Source of the DNA: F23-D06 sp045600905
Lineage (GTDB): Bacteria > Bacteroidota > Bacteroidia > Bacteroidales > WCHB1-69
Reading direction: 5' to 3'
Assembly (NCBI GenBank): GCA_045600905.1
Contig: JAZRYT010000166.1
Coordinates: forward strand, 1-25,647
Length of the DNA: 25,647 bases
Part shown: one piece after another, positions 7,389-13,961 of the stretch
Numbering within the stretch: position 1 is the first letter of the stretch
Layout of the letters: each line of letters opens with the position of its first letter
Notes under the pieces: model-generated
What the model was told of the DNA's origin: nothing
Databases searched by the model: none
Seen by the model: the letters and a program-made list of their open reading frames with translations, nothing else
Translations under genes and position numbers: made by a program

Positions 7389-8171
7389 TTATTGTTGGAA
7401 TTTTGAAAGTTGATGTTGCATTCTGCGAATTCTTTGCTCATCCTCTAAAGACATCGTTGAATAGTAGTTTTGCTTATTTAACAGATATTTCAATTCAAAG
7501 GAAAGGGCAGAACATATAGCTTGCTTCACCTTGTTGGAATCGTTACACATAGGTATTACAACTTTTCTAGTTTCAAATCTGTCTGTAATATCGCTCATGT
7601 TTATAATAAAAGGAACACTTTCTATTCCAATATTTCCTCCAAAGTTGGTTGTTAATTTTGCCGTTTTAGCCAAAGAAACCAACTTTCTGGTAGCATCATA
7701 GACAGCATCGGATTCAATTTCTGTTCTTTCAATTCCCATTGATGCTGACAAATCGCTACGTCCTACCGTTACAGTATTTAAAAAACCGTTCCCAACTTTT
7801 AAGATTTCTGTAAAATTCTGAAGGCAGGTTTTAGTTTCCGCATTGATAATCCACTCAATATCTTCCATATCCTCTCCATAAACCCGAACAGCTGCAGAAT
7901 GAAATTTTTTCAATGCAAAAGGGGTTTCTATCATAGGGGCCATAATACCATTTGCTCCAAGAAGTTTGCATTGATTCATATCATGAACTGCCTCACACCC
8001 TCCAATCTTGATAATAAATTTGAGTTCCGCACGTAAAACGAGTTCCCGCAATCGAATCAACTCGTCCATTCTTGCACCTTCGGCTTCAAATTCGGCTTTG
8101 ATTCCGTATGTGCCATATTTCTCTCTTAATTCTTTTAAAGAGTCTAATATTTGATATTCTAATTTATTCAT
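7389..8171 (-). CDS. Divergent HpcH/HpaI-family aldolase
   Basis: This 260-residue protein has core signatures of the HpcH/HpaI (citrate lyase beta-like) aldolase family: GANGIMAPMIETPFALK at 72-88, INAETKTCLQNFTEIL (Glu112) and VGRSDLSASMG (Asp140). By eye Glu112 and Asp140 match the two metal ligands, with normal spacing. The first 60 residues diverge: where HpaI-type enzymes have the catalytic His and an Arg after the second strand, I see no equivalent His, and Lys55 (FIIKIGG) in place of the Arg. Family members join or cleave pyruvate and an aldehyde. In a sugar-nucleotide operon between a ThDP enzyme and a KDG-kinase-like protein it may make or break a 2-keto-3-deoxy acid. The exact substrate is unknown. 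Confidence 0.78.
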   Translation of the reverse strand: MNKLEYQILDSLKELREKYGTYGIKAEFEAEGARMDELIRLRELVLRAELKFIIKIGGCEAVHDMNQCKLLGANGIMAPMIETPFALKKFHSAAVRVYGEDMEDIEWIINAETKTCLQNFTEILKVGNGFLNTVTVGRSDLSASMGIERTEIESDAVYDATRKLVSLAKTAKLTTNFGGNIGIESVPFIINMSDITDRFETRKVVIPMCNDSNKVKQAICSALSFELKYLLNKQNYYSTMSLEDEQRIRRMQHQLSKFQQ

Positions 8172-8190
8172 TTTTTATGATCAATTTGAA

Positions 8191-10008
8191 TCATTTAGCA
8201 AAATAGTCACATTCTTTTTGAAGTTGCTCATCCATAAAAGGAGCCATTTTTTCTAACGGAGCAGAGCAGATTTTTCCTGTTTCGGGGTTTATGAATGAAG
8301 CAGATTTAGGGAAAAGTGTTTGCTCTGGATCCATATTTATCTCGCAAATAACAGGTCCTTCTTTTTCAAGAACTGAATGAATCGTATTTTCAAGAATAGT
8401 TCCTTCTTCTCGGCAACAATAGTAAGGTATGTTATAGGCAGATGCAATTTTTTCAAACGATGGACAAATCACGCCACTTTCACTATTGCTACCTGTAAAG
8501 TGTCCTTCAAAAAAGTTCTTTTGAGTGGTTTTGATTGCAAGATATCCATCGTTTTCCAAAACGAAAATTTTAATGGGCAACCGGTAAGTAACGATGGTTT
8601 GTAACTCTTGTATATTCATTTGAAAACTTCCATCACCCGTAATCAATATTGTTTTCCCTTTTGTATTAGCAGTTCCTGCTCCAATTGCAGCAGGAATGTC
8701 ATATCCCATGGCAGCACAGCCCTGATTTGCAAAAACTCTCACACCTTTTTTAATCAACATCGCTTGATAAGTAGATGTATATGCAGTTCCATTACCTGTT
8801 ACAACTACATCTCCTTCATAAAGTTGATTGAATAAAGATTGAGCAAAAACATAAGAATTACAATAATTGGGCGCAGAAGGATTATCCTGGAATAATGTTG
8901 GGAGTTTTTGTAGTGTTTTTCTCCCCCATTCTATCCAATGCGAAAATGAAGGAATTGCTATAGAATATATATTTTCAGAGAGCATGTCTATAAATGTTTC
9001 AATTCTACAATTGATTGGCAAATCAATATGTAGCGTTGGTTTATTCATTTCTGCCTCATCAATATCAACCATGATTTTAAATGCCTTTGGCGCAAATAAA
9101 TCATAAGCATATCCAATTTGACGAATTCCCAATCTGGTTCCTACAACTATTAACAAATCTGAGTTTTGAACCATGATATTACCTATTCTATCTCCGCAAA
9201 TTCCAGGCCTTCCAAAATACAATGGATGGTCACTCCAAATAATATCACTACCACTTATAGAGGTGACAATTGGTATTTTTAATTTTTCTGCCAATTTGAT
9301 AAACTCGTCAACTCTATTGGCCAATCTTATCCCATTGCCTATATATAACACGGGACTTTTTGCTTCTAACAATTTTTGAAGGAATTGCTTGATTTGCTTT
9401 TCAATCAAATTAATACTGTCATTATTAATGACATGATTTTCTTCATAAGAAGGCAACACATCTGGATCAACGTAGGAACTTTGAATATCTAAAGGGATGT
9501 CAAGCCATACTGGCCCAGGACGTCCTGAGAGTGCAATCGACACTGCTTTATCAAGTTCATATTTAATTGAGCATGGATCTGTTATTGTTTTTGCATATTT
9601 GGTTATAGGTTTTACTATGCTTACGATATCCGCTTCTTGATCTCCTAATTGCCGTAACGGAATGTTGGGATAAGAGCCCATCATCGTTTCTGTTTTGATT
9701 TGACCAGAAATATAAATGGCAGGAATGGAATCCGTCCATTGTCCCAAAACTCCAGTTATAGCATTGGTGCCACCTGGGCCTGTTGTAACATTTACGACAC
9801 AAAGTTTACCACTCGTACGAAAATATCCTTCGGCAGCAATTGCAGATGCTTGTTCGTGATGATTGCAAATATAGGTTAGTCCTTGCGTACGGCCGATTGA
9901 ATCATTCAGATGCATCGCTCCCCCACCTGTCACTAAAAAGCAATGAGATATACCGTGCTTTTCAACAAGATATTGAAAAATGAAATCTGATAACTTTACT
10001 TTATTCAT
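8191..10008 (-). CDS. ThDP-dependent enzyme, acetolactate-synthase-like (candidate YerE-type branching enzyme)
   Basis: The 605-residue protein has the three-domain build of acetolactate synthase-type ThDP enzymes. The PYR domain has catalytic Glu52 (NHHEQASA) and TTGPGGTNAITG near 75-86. A central domain spans about 200-345. The PP domain has the ThDP/Mg motif GDGSFQMN (458-465) ending in Asn486 (LENDGY). Biosynthetic acetolactate synthase is unlikely because there is no small subunit and no ilv neighbour. The gene follows rfbH by 4 bases. In Yersinia the homologous YerE uses pyruvate to add a two-carbon branch at C4 of CDP-4-keto-3,6-dideoxyglucose, so a similar branching step is the leading idea. 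The gene is distinctly AT-rich. Whether FAD is bound cannot be seen. Confidence 0.85.
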   Translation of the reverse strand: MNKVKLSDFIFQYLVEKHGISHCFLVTGGGAMHLNDSIGRTQGLTYICNHHEQASAIAAEGYFRTSGKLCVVNVTTGPGGTNAITGVLGQWTDSIPAIYISGQIKTETMMGSYPNIPLRQLGDQEADIVSIVKPITKYAKTITDPCSIKYELDKAVSIALSGRPGPVWLDIPLDIQSSYVDPDVLPSYEENHVINNDSINLIEKQIKQFLQKLLEAKSPVLYIGNGIRLANRVDEFIKLAEKLKIPIVTSISGSDIIWSDHPLYFGRPGICGDRIGNIMVQNSDLLIVVGTRLGIRQIGYAYDLFAPKAFKIMVDIDEAEMNKPTLHIDLPINCRIETFIDMLSENIYSIAIPSFSHWIEWGRKTLQKLPTLFQDNPSAPNYCNSYVFAQSLFNQLYEGDVVVTGNGTAYTSTYQAMLIKKGVRVFANQGCAAMGYDIPAAIGAGTANTKGKTILITGDGSFQMNIQELQTIVTYRLPIKIFVLENDGYLAIKTTQKNFFEGHFTGSNSESGVICPSFEKIASAYNIPYYCCREEGTILENTIHSVLEKEGPVICEINMDPEQTLFPKSASFINPETGKICSAPLEKMAPFMDEQLQKECDYFAK

Positions 10009-10012
10009 GTTT

Positions 10013-11335
10013 TTATTTACAAAATTCCTTAATTGTTTTCACCATCATTTCCAGCATTGGCTGTGTCATTCCGGGATAGACGCCGATCCAGAAGGTGTCG
10101 TTCATAATGGTGTCCGTATTGGTCAGTTCTCCAACAACGCGGAAGCCCTCGCCCGTACGGCGCATTTCATCAAAACAGGGATGCTTCAAGATATTGCCGG
10201 AAAAGAGCAGGCGAGTTTGAATGTTTTTGCTTTCAATGTATTTGACCAAATCAACCCGCTTGAAACCGGCATCGGGTTTCACCGTCAGCATAAATCCAAA
10301 CCAGCTTGGCTTGGAATTTTCAACTGCTTGAGGCAAAATGAAATATTTTTCCAAGTCTTTCAAACTGTCATAAAGATATTGCCAGTTATGACGGCGTGCT
10401 TCTACAAAATTTTCTAATTTTTCAAGCTGTGCACAGCCGATGGCGGCCTGCATGTCCGTGACCTTTAGATTGTAACCGAAATGCGAATAGACATATTTGT
10501 GGTCATAACCAAGTGGCAGTTCTCCGAATTGCTGTGTGAAGCGGTGCTTGCAGGTGTCGTCTTTACCCGATGGGCAATAACAGTCACGACCCCAGTCGCG
10601 GAAAGATGTTACAATGCGTTTGAGCAAGGGATTGTCTGTATAAACCGCACCGCCTTCGCCCATTGTGATATGGTGTGGCGGATAAAAACTGGAAGTGCCG
10701 ATGTCGCCAATCGTTCCGGTATGTTTCCAAACCCCGTCAATGCAATACTTGGAGCCGAGCGCATCACAGTTGTCCTCAATCAGCCAAAGACCGTATTTGT
10801 CACAAAAGCTCTTAACCGCTTTTAAGTCAAAAGGATTTCCCAATGTGTGAGCTATCATCACGGCTTTGGTTTTGGATGAAAGTGCCTGTTCCAATTTTGT
10901 ACAATCTATGTTATATAGAGGAATGGTGACATCCACAAAGACGGGAATTGCACCAAATTGTATCATCGGTGCAATGGTGGTCGGAAAGCCGGCGGCAACA
11001 GTAATAACCTCATCCCCTCTTTTGATGGCACGTTCCTTCAAAAGCGGGGAAGTGAGTGCCATAAATGCCAACAGATTGGCAGATGAACCGGAGTTGGTCA
11101 GCATCGCAAACTTTACACCTAAATGTTGAGCAAAATCCTTTTCAAACTTTTCGGCATAGCGTCCGGTGGTCAACCAAAAGTCAAGGGCGGAATCCACTAA
11201 GTTCACCATCTCCTTTTCATCAAACTTCCGTCCTCCGTAAGCAATTCTGTCGCCTTCGACAAATTCCATTTTAGTGGCGAAATTCTCTTGGTAGTATTCA
11301 CGCACCAAGTTCAGTATTTCTTCTCGTTTATTCAT
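10013..11335 (-). CDS. rfbH: CDP-4-keto-6-deoxyglucose 3-dehydratase RfbH (Fe-S, PMP-dependent)
   Basis: The 440-residue protein has the DegT/AHBA-synthase fold but is a dehydrase, not an aminotransferase. The site that normally holds the PLP lysine reads SFYPPHHITMGEGG, with His221-His222, as in the Yersinia E1/DdhC enzyme. Cys252, Cys254 and Cys262 (CYC then seven residues then C), with Cys190 upstream, match the [2Fe-2S] pattern of that enzyme. Known E1 removes the C3 hydroxyl of CDP-4-keto-6-deoxyglucose and needs a partner reductase (E3/DdhD), which is absent from this window. It is the third gene of the operon, 6 bases after rfbG, and its composition matches rfbG and rfbF rather than the AT-rich gene that follows. 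Confidence 0.93.
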   Translation of the reverse strand: MNKREEILNLVREYYQENFATKMEFVEGDRIAYGGRKFDEKEMVNLVDSALDFWLTTGRYAEKFEKDFAQHLGVKFAMLTNSGSSANLLAFMALTSPLLKERAIKRGDEVITVAAGFPTTIAPMIQFGAIPVFVDVTIPLYNIDCTKLEQALSSKTKAVMIAHTLGNPFDLKAVKSFCDKYGLWLIEDNCDALGSKYCIDGVWKHTGTIGDIGTSSFYPPHHITMGEGGAVYTDNPLLKRIVTSFRDWGRDCYCPSGKDDTCKHRFTQQFGELPLGYDHKYVYSHFGYNLKVTDMQAAIGCAQLEKLENFVEARRHNWQYLYDSLKDLEKYFILPQAVENSKPSWFGFMLTVKPDAGFKRVDLVKYIESKNIQTRLLFSGNILKHPCFDEMRRTGEGFRVVGELTNTDTIMNDTFWIGVYPGMTQPMLEMMVKTIKEFCK

Positions 11336-11341
11336 TGTTGA

Positions 11342-12406
11342 TTATTTGTTCAAATAGGACTTTATTTGTTCTAATGTCATTCTGAAGATTTCTGTCGGTT
11401 CCTCGTAATATATTTTATACCATTCCAACGTATGTTCGAGGGCTTGTTGTGCAGTCCGATGCGGAGTCCAACCCAACACATCATGCGCTTTCGTGATATC
11501 CAATGAAAGCAGTCCGGCTTCATGCGGTTGGTTTTCCAAATGGGGAAAATCGAAATTCCCCTTTCCCCAGATCTTCACGGCCATTTCGGTCATTTCTTCC
11601 ACAGTAAGAGTGTCTTCAGGATTTGGACCGAAATTGAATCCTTCGGCATATCGGACAGGGTCTTCCATCAGTTTTTCTGCCAATAGGATATATCCGGAAA
11701 GAGGCTCCAGCACATGTTGCCATGGACGAACGGCTTTAGGGTTACGTATCTGGATTGTTCCTCCTTTGGAAAGTGCTCGCACAATATCAGGGATCAAACG
11801 GTCTGCCGCCCAGTCACCGCCGCCAATCACATTGCCGGCCCTGGCAGAAGCAATGGCTTTCTGATGCTTGTCGTAATCGTTAGGATTGAAGAATGATTTG
11901 CGGTACGAGTCGATGACCAATTCGGCGCAGGCCTTGCTGGCACTATAGGGGTCGTAACCGCCGAACGGATCTGTCTCTCTGTAGGTCTGCCCCGTTTCGT
12001 TGTTCTGATAAACTTTGTCGGTGGTTATCATCACGCCCACACTGGGCTTTCCCAAAAGTCGGATGCCATCCAGCACGTTAGCCGTACCGATGGTGTTGAC
12101 CTCAAACGTTTCGGCGGGAATCTTGTATGAAGTTCGTACGATGGGCTGTGCGGCCAAATGGAAAACCACATCGGGTTGAAAGTCTGTCATACATTTGTGC
12201 AAATATTCCGCATTTCTAACATCACCGATTACGGAGTGGCACAACTCAGCACCCTTAATGACATCAAACAAACTCGGATTGGTATTCGGAGCTAAGGAAT
12301 ACCCCATCACCTCGGCACCTAACTGCTTGAGGATGGCCAGCATCCAACTGCCTTTGAACCCGGTATGTCCAGTCAAAAATATCCGTTTGTTTTTCAATTT
12401 GCTCAT
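11342..12406 (-). CDS. rfbG: CDP-glucose 4,6-dehydratase
   Basis: The 354-residue extended SDR starts MSKLKNKRIFLTGHTGFKGSW (cofactor motif Gly13, Gly16, Gly19). It has TTDKVYQN at 128-135 and the catalytic YSASK (Tyr154, Lys158); GHTGFKGSW is characteristic of RfbG. The enzyme makes CDP-4-keto-6-deoxyglucose from CDP-glucose in the cytoplasm. The ATG at 12406 is preferred to one at 12469 because the longer form would add 21 unrelated residues and overlap rfbF, whereas 12406 places the Rossmann motif at the usual distance from the N-terminus. It starts 26 bases after the rfbF stop. Confidence 0.95.
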   Translation of the reverse strand: MSKLKNKRIFLTGHTGFKGSWMLAILKQLGAEVMGYSLAPNTNPSLFDVIKGAELCHSVIGDVRNAEYLHKCMTDFQPDVVFHLAAQPIVRTSYKIPAETFEVNTIGTANVLDGIRLLGKPSVGVMITTDKVYQNNETGQTYRETDPFGGYDPYSASKACAELVIDSYRKSFFNPNDYDKHQKAIASARAGNVIGGGDWAADRLIPDIVRALSKGGTIQIRNPKAVRPWQHVLEPLSGYILLAEKLMEDPVRYAEGFNFGPNPEDTLTVEEMTEMAVKIWGKGNFDFPHLENQPHEAGLLSLDITKAHDVLGWTPHRTAQQALEHTLEWYKIYYEEPTEIFRMTLEQIKSYLNK

Positions 12407-12432
12407 TGTGTAACGCCTATAGTGATTAGTCT

Positions 12433-13209
12433 TTACCAAACTTTCCAAGGGGCATTTCCGCTTTCCCACATTTGTTCAAGGGCTTGCTTGTCTCGTTGTG
12501 TATCCATACAATGCCAGAACCCCTTATGCTTATAACCTTTGAGTTCGCCCATCGAGGCAACTGTTTCAAGAGGTTCACGTTCGAAAATGGTTTCGTCACC
12601 TTTGATAAAATCGAAAATTTGAGGTTCAAACACCATAAAGCCGCCATTGATCATACTGCCATCAATGTCAGATTTTTCGCGGAAAGAATTGATGGAATTG
12701 TTGGCATCCATTTCAATGACACCGAAGCGCTGACCTACATTCACCGTAGAGATAGTAGCTATTTTGCCGTGTTGTTTGTGAAAAGCGACGAGATCTGCAA
12801 TATTGACATTTGCCACGCCGTCACCGTAAGTCAGCATAAAGGTCTCATTCCCGATATATTTTTGTATGCGTTTCACACGGCCGCCCGTCATCGTGTTCAG
12901 ACCGGTATCCACAATGGTGACGCGCCAAGGTTCAACTTCCACATTGTTCTGTATCTGAAGCTGATTGCCCTGCGTGAAATCAAAAGTAATATCACTATTG
13001 TGTAGGTAATAGTTGGCGAACCATTCTTTGATTACAAATTGTTTATAACCGCAGCAAATCACGAAATCGTGAAAACCGTATGCGGAATAGATTTTCATGA
13101 TGTGCCACAGAATGGGCTTGTCACCGATACCAATCATGGGTTTTGGTTTCAAATGACTCTCTTCACTGATTCTTGTGCCGTATCCACCGGCCAATATTAC
13201 AACTTTCAT
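12433..13209 (-). CDS. rfbF: Glucose-1-phosphate cytidylyltransferase
   Basis: The 258-residue nucleotidyltransferase starts MKVVILAGGYGTRISEES with the pyrophosphorylase loop (Gly8, Gly9, Gly11, Arg13) and KPKPM at 21-25, both typical of RfbF. It makes CDP-glucose from CTP and glucose-1-phosphate, the committed step of CDP-deoxyhexose synthesis. The ATG at 13209 is clear: an open frame continues upstream to 13395, but those 62 extra residues resemble nothing in the family and would span the promoter at 13231-13238. The length equals the usual 257 or so. This is the first gene of the nine-gene operon. Confidence 0.95.
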   Translation of the reverse strand: MKVVILAGGYGTRISEESHLKPKPMIGIGDKPILWHIMKIYSAYGFHDFVICCGYKQFVIKEWFANYYLHNSDITFDFTQGNQLQIQNNVEVEPWRVTIVDTGLNTMTGGRVKRIQKYIGNETFMLTYGDGVANVNIADLVAFHKQHGKIATISTVNVGQRFGVIEMDANNSINSFREKSDIDGSMINGGFMVFEPQIFDFIKGDETIFEREPLETVASMGELKGYKHKGFWHCMDTQRDKQALEQMWESGNAPWKVW

Positions 13210-13230
13210 TATATATACATTAAAAGGCCA

Positions 13231-13238
13231 CAAAAATA
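13231..13238 (-). promoter_or_regulatory. -7 promoter element of the CDP-sugar operon
   Basis: TATTTTTG on the minus strand (plus-strand CAAAAATA) is a perfect TAnnTTTG element, preceded by GTA... on the minus strand in the context CGTATTTTTGTGG. It lies 22 bases before the rfbF ATG, so the leader would be about 15 bases. I find no TTG at the expected -33 distance. No other promoter-like element is seen between here and 2217, consistent with one transcript. Confidence 0.55.
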
Positions 13239-13322
13239 CGAAAAAACACACTGTACGTATAGGACCAACCATTAAAATATCAACATCCGACAAGTAAAAA
13301 AGTATCTTTGGATTAACTTTTT

Positions 13323-13823
13323 TTACGACCACTTTACCACAACCAACACGAACAACTCGATGACGAGAATCCCTATCATCATCCACCAAATCCATTTTTT
13401 GGTTTCCTTGGCGTAAGTGAAAATCTTGTTGAAGACATAATTGAGCAAACCGACAGGAATAGCCATTAATGTGAGATTGAGATAGTTATTCGTACTGCCC
13501 AGATGTTCGAGCAAGGCAATGCCGCCGATATTCAGCAAATAGGTGAAGGTGGTAACCATCAGAAAACGGAATATCAGTCGGTTGTCCTTGTTCTTAAAGA
13601 CCAATGCGCCGTACGTCTTGAAATTGAACAAGATACTCCCAATGGTTGCCAGCAAATTGGAAACCACGTAGGCATATTTCAAGTGAAGAAGATTTTCGAA
13701 AATGAAAAGAAACACATAATTGATTAACAGCCCGAAAGCCGTGTTCAACATCGCAACCAAAACGAAACGTATAAATTGCGGAGTGAATATCTTTTTTATC
13801 AATTGCGTAATTTTTTCAATCAT
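13323..13823 (-). CDS. GtrA family membrane protein (polyprenyl-phosphate sugar flippase-like)
   Basis: The 166-residue protein starts MIEKITQLIKKIFTPQFIRF and has four hydrophobic segments (about 20-45, 52-75, 95-115 and 135-160). It carries the typical early motif FIRFVLVAMLNTAFGLLINY and the later LNYVFNKIFTY of GtrA proteins. GtrA proteins are thought to move undecaprenyl-phosphate-linked sugars across the membrane. The start at 13823 is chosen because the promoter at 13840-13847 lies upstream of it and inside a longer open frame starting at 13850. It ends 113 bases before the rfbF start and is probably a separate unit on the same strand. The GtrB-like and GT-C partners are at the far end of the operon. 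Confidence 0.88.
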   Translation of the reverse strand: MIEKITQLIKKIFTPQFIRFVLVAMLNTAFGLLINYVFLFIFENLLHLKYAYVVSNLLATIGSILFNFKTYGALVFKNKDNRLIFRFLMVTTFTYLLNIGGIALLEHLGSTNNYLNLTLMAIPVGLLNYVFNKIFTYAKETKKWIWWMMIGILVIELFVLVVVKWS

Positions 13824-13836
13824 TTTTTTCAAAAGG

Positions 13837-13869
13837 CTGCAAAAGTACAAAAAAAATGTATTTTTGCAG
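13837..13869. promoter_or_regulatory. Divergent back-to-back promoters for gtrA and rho, forming an inverted repeat
   Basis: The plus strand has CTGCAAAAGTAC (13837-13848) and GTATTTTTGCAG (13858-13869), inverted copies matching at 11 of 12 positions around an A-rich centre. Each half contains a TAnnTTTG element: TACTTTTG on the minus strand (13847-13840) reading to gtrA, and TATTTTTG on the plus strand (13859-13866) reading to rho. The two elements are 11 bases apart, so two polymerases could hardly bind at once. No good -33 element is seen for either. Confidence 0.55.
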
Positions 13870-13884
13870 CATCTTATAAAAACG

Positions 13885-13918
13885 CGGTGTTACTCCTTCC
13901 CTTCCTTTGGTAACACTG
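13885..13918 (+). promoter_or_regulatory. Hairpin with pyrimidine-rich loop in the rho leader
   Basis: A 9-bp stem with one G-U pair (13885-13893 with 13910-13918) encloses a 16-base loop that is all C and U except for its last base (TCCTTCCCTTCCTTTG). It lies in the inferred rho 5' leader, between the promoter (13859-13866) and the ATG at 13962. A C/U-rich exposed loop would suit Rho primary-site binding, so autogenous control is possible. The structure is a hand fold only. Confidence 0.35.
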
Positions 13919-13961
13919 CTTCACACAGATAAATAAGAAAATCAAATTCAATTTTTCACCT

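Noticed and set aside
7388..7441. Longer start for the PfkB kinase
   Set aside because: It would add 18 residues unlike the family and overlap the aldolase; the ATG at 7387 matches the family N-terminus.
8191..10008. Calling the ThDP gene ilvB (acetolactate synthase for valine/isoleucine)
   Set aside because: No ilvN, ilvC or ilvD nearby; it lies within a nucleotide-sugar operon directly after rfbH, where a YerE-like role fits better.
10013..11335. Calling RfbH a sugar aminotransferase
   Set aside because: The PLP-lysine position is His-His and the Fe-S cysteine pattern is present, so it is a dehydrase.
13303..13310. Plus-strand TATCTTTG promoter-like element between rfbF and gtrA
   Set aside because: It would point antisense into gtrA, has no -33 partner, and such 8-mers with four fixed T/G bases occur by chance in AT-rich gaps.
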